Assembly: GCA_041484845.1 (NCBI GenBank)
Contig: JBGPIK010000298.1
Coordinates: 1-8,749, forward strand
Length of the DNA: 8,749 nt
Source of the DNA: JBGPIK01 sp041484845
GTDB lineage: Bacteria > Desulfobacterota > Binatia > UBA9968
Direction: 5' to 3'
Shown here: positions 5,815 to 8,749 of the stretch, piece after piece
How the letters are laid out: every line of letters begins with the position of its first letter
Numbering within the stretch: position 1 is the first letter of the stretch
Notes under the pieces: generated by a model
The model's database searches: none
Seen by the model: the letters and a program-made list of their open reading frames with translations, nothing else
Told to the model about the DNA's origin: nothing
Translations under genes and position numbers: made by a program

Positions 5815-6792
5815 ATGTTGGTAAAGCTAGTGTTAGCGGTTACGTATTTACTCACGCTGCCGCTCGGTCTCTATGCCCAGGAACGTCATTATGTCAGCTA
5901 TGGCGGCACAGCCGGGTTTCAGGCAACCGTATGGGCGATGAAAGACTTGGGAACCTTCGAAAAGTATGGACTCAACGGCGACGTAGTTCTAGTCGGGGGC
6001 TCCGCGCGTCAAATCCAGGGCGTGCTGGGCGGGAGCACGGACTTCGCGCAGGTCGACATCACCGCCGTCGTTGCGGCAAATCTCAAAGGGGCGGACCTCG
6101 TCGTGGTCGGCGGCACGATGAATAAGATTCCTTTCAGCATGGTGACTCAACCGGAAATTCGCGAGCCCAGCCAGTTGAAGGGGAAGAAAATCGGCGTCGT
6201 GAATTTCGGCGGCGCCAACGAATATGCCGTTATTGCAGCCCTCAACGAGTGGGGGATTCCGCCCTCGGCGACCACGATCATGCCGGCCGGCGGCGCCGCG
6301 ACCCGATTGACGGCCATGTCCGCAAAAGTGCTCGACGCAACGGTGCTGTCGCCGCCGGAAACGATCAAAGCGGATAAACTGGGATTGCGTACGCTGCTCC
6401 ACCTGAGTGAATTGAAGACTTCTTTTCCGATGAACGTCGTGATTGTTCGCCGCCCTTATCTCGAAAAGAATCGTGATGTGGTCAAGCGCTTCATGAAAGC
6501 GCACGCCGACGCGGTGTATCAACTAAAGCACGACAGGAAAAAAGCCATCGAAGTGCTCCAGAAGCGGCTGATGCAAAAGGAGAGAGATGTAATCGAAGCC
6601 ACCTACAATTATTATGCGCCGAAATTCGAGTTCCCGCCGAGGGTAAACCGTGAAGGCGCCGCGGCGACCGCGAAATTTGTTATGGAAAGGGTGGCGGGCG
6701 GGAAAGCTAACATCGATGTGAGCAAACTCATAGACGAGAGCATTCTCGATGAGCTGGACAAGGAGGGGTTTTTTAAACCGTTTGCCAAATAA
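5815..6792 (+). CDS. ABC-type solute-binding protein, SsuA/NMT1-THI5 family (copy 2)
   Basis: A 325-residue periplasmic binding protein with a clear signal peptide: Lys4, hydrophobic residues 5-20, cleavage after Ala21 in LYAQ. The mature domain shares the block order of copy 1: YVSYGG, VLGGSTDFAQVD, LKGADLVVVGG, GKKIGVVNFGG, KADKLGLRTLLHLSELK, YNYYAPKFEFPPRVNREG and the tail LDELDKEGFFKPF. The two therefore arose by duplication or belong to the same expanded family. The most variable positions lie in the ligand-facing parts of the first lobe (FSGYQVPIW versus TAGFQATVW), so ligands may differ. As with copy 1, no transporter membrane or ATPase gene is nearby. It faces right, away from the leftward block, and precedes the histidine kinase by 73 bases. 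Copy 2 could also act as a sensor partner, but the kinase has no periplasmic domain. Confidence 0.92.
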   Translation: MLVKLVLAVTYLLTLPLGLYAQERHYVSYGGTAGFQATVWAMKDLGTFEKYGLNGDVVLVGGSARQIQGVLGGSTDFAQVDITAVVAANLKGADLVVVGGTMNKIPFSMVTQPEIREPSQLKGKKIGVVNFGGANEYAVIAALNEWGIPPSATTIMPAGGAATRLTAMSAKVLDATVLSPPETIKADKLGLRTLLHLSELKTSFPMNVVIVRRPYLEKNRDVVKRFMKAHADAVYQLKHDRKKAIEVLQKRLMQKERDVIEATYNYYAPKFEFPPRVNREGAAATAKFVMERVAGGKANIDVSKLIDESILDELDKEGFFKPFAK

Positions 6793-6865
6793 AGGGTATA
6801 GTCCGATAAGATGGCTACGATTTGTACGCAAGCACGTCATTAATGAAACGAAAAGGGACAGCGCT

Positions 6866-8545
6866 GTGGCTAGCAAGGATGTAACGGACCGCGAGAATGC
6901 GGAAGAAGCGATACGGCAAAGCCAGAAACAGTATCACGACCTCGTCAACACCATTGACGGTATCGTGTGGGAAGGCGATGCAGAAACCGTTCGTTTCACC
7001 TTTGTGAGCCAGCAAGCGGAACGAATTCTGGGTTACCCTGTGCAGCGGTGGATCGATGAGCCGGACTTTTGGAGGGATCATATTTATCCTGAGGACCGGG
7101 AGTGGGCCGTCGCTTTTTGTGTTCAGGCGACGAAGGAAAAGAAGCCGCACCAGTTCGAATACCGGATGATCGCCGCGGACGGCCGATTGGTCTGGCTTCG
7201 AGATATAGTAACCGTGATCGTTGAGAATAATCTGCCTGCAAAGCTCCGCGGCGTCATGATTGACATCACCCCGCGTAAAGCGGCCGAGGAACAATCACAG
7301 CAGAACCTCGAGAGGATTCGCGCCCTCAACGAAATTGGGGCCGCAACCAGCTCGAGCCTGGAACTCGATGTCATCCTCGAAGCGCTAATGCGTAAGATCG
7401 TCCTCCTCCTGCCTTACGCGGCCGTTCTCGTCTGGCTCAACAATGAGGAAACGGGCCGGCTGGAACGCTCGGCATGTTTGAATATCGACAGAGAGGAATG
7501 GATGAGCAGGGAACTGGCCGGTGTTCCCGCGCTCGTCAAGAGCGCTGTCGAGGGTAAGACATTTATTGTAGCCAAAAATGTCCAAACAGATTCGAGAACT
7601 TTGGACCGTGAATTCTATAAACGCGAGGGTGTCGTCTCTTATCTAGGCGTTCCGCTCGTCGTGAAAGAGAAAGTGTTAGGGGTGCTTGTCTTGTTAACCC
7701 GAGAGGAGCACGATTTCTCTTCTGACGAGATTGATTTTGTAAGCACGCTGGCAGGGCAGACGGCTATGGCCATCTTCAATGCCGACCTTTACCGGCAAAC
7801 GACGATTCAAGCTTCTGAACTGAGCAAGGCGAACGGGGCAATCAGTGATTTTACCGCCATGATAGCCCATGACCTGCGCTCGCCCCTCATCAGCGTGATC
7901 GGCGTGAGTGAAATGATGAAGGACGGCTTGTTTGGCGCCGTTAACGAGGAACAAAAAAAATGGCTTGGCAGGGTCATGGTAAACGGGCATCAGCTGGTCG
8001 AGATGATCGGTGACTTTCTCGACGTGTCCAAGCTGGAATCCGGGCGAATCAGTCTGATGCTGGAAGAGGTCGATCTTGAAAAACTCTTGAGCGCCGCCCT
8101 CGATAGCCACCAACTGCTGGCACAAAATAAGCAAATTGCCTTGCAAAAAGATGTGAATCCCTCCACGCGACTGATTCAGGCGGATGCTCGCCGTCTTGAA
8201 CAGGTCGTTAATAACCTTCTCGGCAATGCGCTTAAATTCACGCCGGCGGGAGGTGAGATTCAACTGGGCAGCACCGGGGATGAGTCGAACGCGAAGGTCT
8301 GGGTTAGAGACACGGGGATCGGCATCGCTGCTGACGAGATCGGTTATCTGTTTGAAAAGTACAAACAAACCACAAGTGGTAAGACCTCGGAGCAGAAGGG
8401 AACAGGCTTGGGTTTGGTTATCTGCAAGATGATTGTCGAGGCTCACGGCGGTCGCATCTGGGTGGAGAGCACAGAAGGAAAGGGAACAACGTTTGCTTTT
8501 ACCCTTCCGTTTAGAAGATCAGCCGACATCGCCGCTGAACCGTGA
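6866..8545 (+). CDS. Soluble PAS-GAF sensor histidine kinase
   Basis: A 559-residue hybrid of sensing and kinase domains, counted from GTG 6866. Order: a short linker (DVTDRENAEEA), PAS/PAC (about 22-140, ending MIDITPRKAAEE), GAF (about 149-305), HisKA with phospho-acceptor H335 in IAHDLRSPL, and HATPase_c with N-box NNLLGNALKF (N450, N454), G1 box DTGIGI (D482) and G2 box GTGLGL (512-517). All catalytic motifs are intact. There is no transmembrane segment, so it is cytosolic, and the PAS/GAF pair may bind a small ligand, haem or chromophore; which one cannot be told. The GTG has AAAGGG 8 bases upstream. The ATG at 6749 lies inside the binding-protein gene and is less likely. No response regulator is in the window, so its partner is elsewhere. 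Confidence 0.92.
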   Translation: MASKDVTDRENAEEAIRQSQKQYHDLVNTIDGIVWEGDAETVRFTFVSQQAERILGYPVQRWIDEPDFWRDHIYPEDREWAVAFCVQATKEKKPHQFEYRMIAADGRLVWLRDIVTVIVENNLPAKLRGVMIDITPRKAAEEQSQQNLERIRALNEIGAATSSSLELDVILEALMRKIVLLLPYAAVLVWLNNEETGRLERSACLNIDREEWMSRELAGVPALVKSAVEGKTFIVAKNVQTDSRTLDREFYKREGVVSYLGVPLVVKEKVLGVLVLLTREEHDFSSDEIDFVSTLAGQTAMAIFNADLYRQTTIQASELSKANGAISDFTAMIAHDLRSPLISVIGVSEMMKDGLFGAVNEEQKKWLGRVMVNGHQLVEMIGDFLDVSKLESGRISLMLEEVDLEKLLSAALDSHQLLAQNKQIALQKDVNPSTRLIQADARRLEQVVNNLLGNALKFTPAGGEIQLGSTGDESNAKVWVRDTGIGIAADEIGYLFEKYKQTTSGKTSEQKGTGLGLVICKMIVEAHGGRIWVESTEGKGTTFAFTLPFRRSADIAAEP

Positions 8546-8613
8546 CCCGTAACTTGCTTTCCGGCTTAAAGAGCTTGCCGAACCGGCGCGTCGTTCCGTC
8601 AGGCTGATTCCGG
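8546..8613. other. Short convergent spacer
   Basis: Sixty-eight bases between the stop of the histidine kinase (plus strand) and the stop of the MetE-like gene (minus strand). Convergent genes usually share termination here. Weak GC-rich inverted matches are present (CGGC and GCCG around 8560-8580), but there is no long stem followed by a T-run, so no terminator is called. Confidence 0.4.
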
Positions 8614-8749
8614 CTATCGGCGCCACAGCTCTTGGGTCGCGAGGCTTGCGCCCTGTGCCATCGCTTGAAATTTTGCCCAGGCGATTTTGGGGTGACCCAC
8701 TCTCGTTCCCAAGCCGCAGTCGGTACCGGCGATCACGTTTTCCCGCCCC
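8614..8749 (-). CDS. C-terminal end of a cobalamin-independent methionine synthase (MetE) family protein, partial
   Basis: Only the last 44 residues and a TAG stop (8616-8614) are in the window; the gene enters from the right edge. The sequence ENVIAGTDCGLGTR, then HPKIAWAKFQAMAQGASLA and a final LW, matches the C-terminus of MetE-type methyltransferases. In these the Cys of the NPDCG / GTDCG motif is a ligand of the catalytic zinc. Many family members in soil bacteria are short, stand-alone C-terminal-domain proteins whose methyl donor and acceptor are not established, so methionine synthesis is not certain. It converges on the histidine kinase and is probably unrelated to it in function. 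Confidence 0.8.
   Translation of the reverse strand, partial: GRENVIAGTDCGLGTRVGHPKIAWAKFQAMAQGASLATQELWRR

Noticed and set aside
7694..8446. Minus-strand frame of 250 codons opposite the histidine kinase
   Set aside because: The opposite strand encodes an intact HisKA and HATPase_c with all motifs; this frame has no recognisable domain and is a shadow.

Overview
This window looks like a chromosomal segment from a Gram-negative, probably uncultivated soil, sediment or groundwater bacterium. Its base composition is moderately GC-rich. It encodes two secreted ABC-type solute-binding proteins with no permease or ATPase beside them, a periplasmic DsbA-like protein, and a GMC-type flavin dehydrogenase with its small subunit. 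Palindromic intergenic repeats are also present. This mix is familiar from lineages such as Binatota, Tectomicrobia, Methylomirabilota and other former deltaproteobacterial groups. That placement is an inference from gene content; no ribosomal or other phylogenetic marker is present.

The left two thirds is read leftward. In transcription order it holds: a nitroreductase C-terminal remnant (5528-5286), a DsbA-like thiol:disulfide protein (5173-4304), an NMT1/THI5-type solute-binding protein (4195-3233), a gluconate 2-dehydrogenase subunit 3-like small subunit (3165-2686), a GMC flavoprotein (2683-1028), a small secreted protein of unknown function (971-540), and, after a 524-base spacer, the first five codons of a gene leaving the left edge (15-1). 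The two dehydrogenase genes are only 2 bases apart and should be co-translated. The other gaps between intact genes from dsbA to 540 are 56-108 bases, so one leftward operon is plausible but unproven. The 16-539 spacer is rich in palindromes: a 76-base MITE-like element and a composite of two abutting hairpins.

The right part is read rightward. A second solute-binding protein (5815-6792), clearly paralogous to the first, is followed after 73 bases by a soluble PAS-GAF histidine kinase (6866-8545). Between the two gene blocks lie the nitroreductase remnant and a 9-base tandem repeat, which suggests a rearrangement junction. A convergent gene enters from the right edge on the minus strand. Only its last 44 codons are visible, and they match the C-terminus of the cobalamin-independent methionine synthase (MetE) family.

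Taken together, the window suggests uptake or sensing of small organic compounds (two binding proteins), oxidation of an alcohol, sugar or similar substrate (the GMC pair), envelope disulfide chemistry (DsbA) and signalling (the kinase). None of the substrates can be read from the sequence. I found no clearly new defence, mobile or biosynthetic system. The most interesting points are the paralogous orphan binding proteins on either side of a decayed junction, the dehydrogenase pair with no visible export signal or cytochrome partner, and the structured intergenic repeats.
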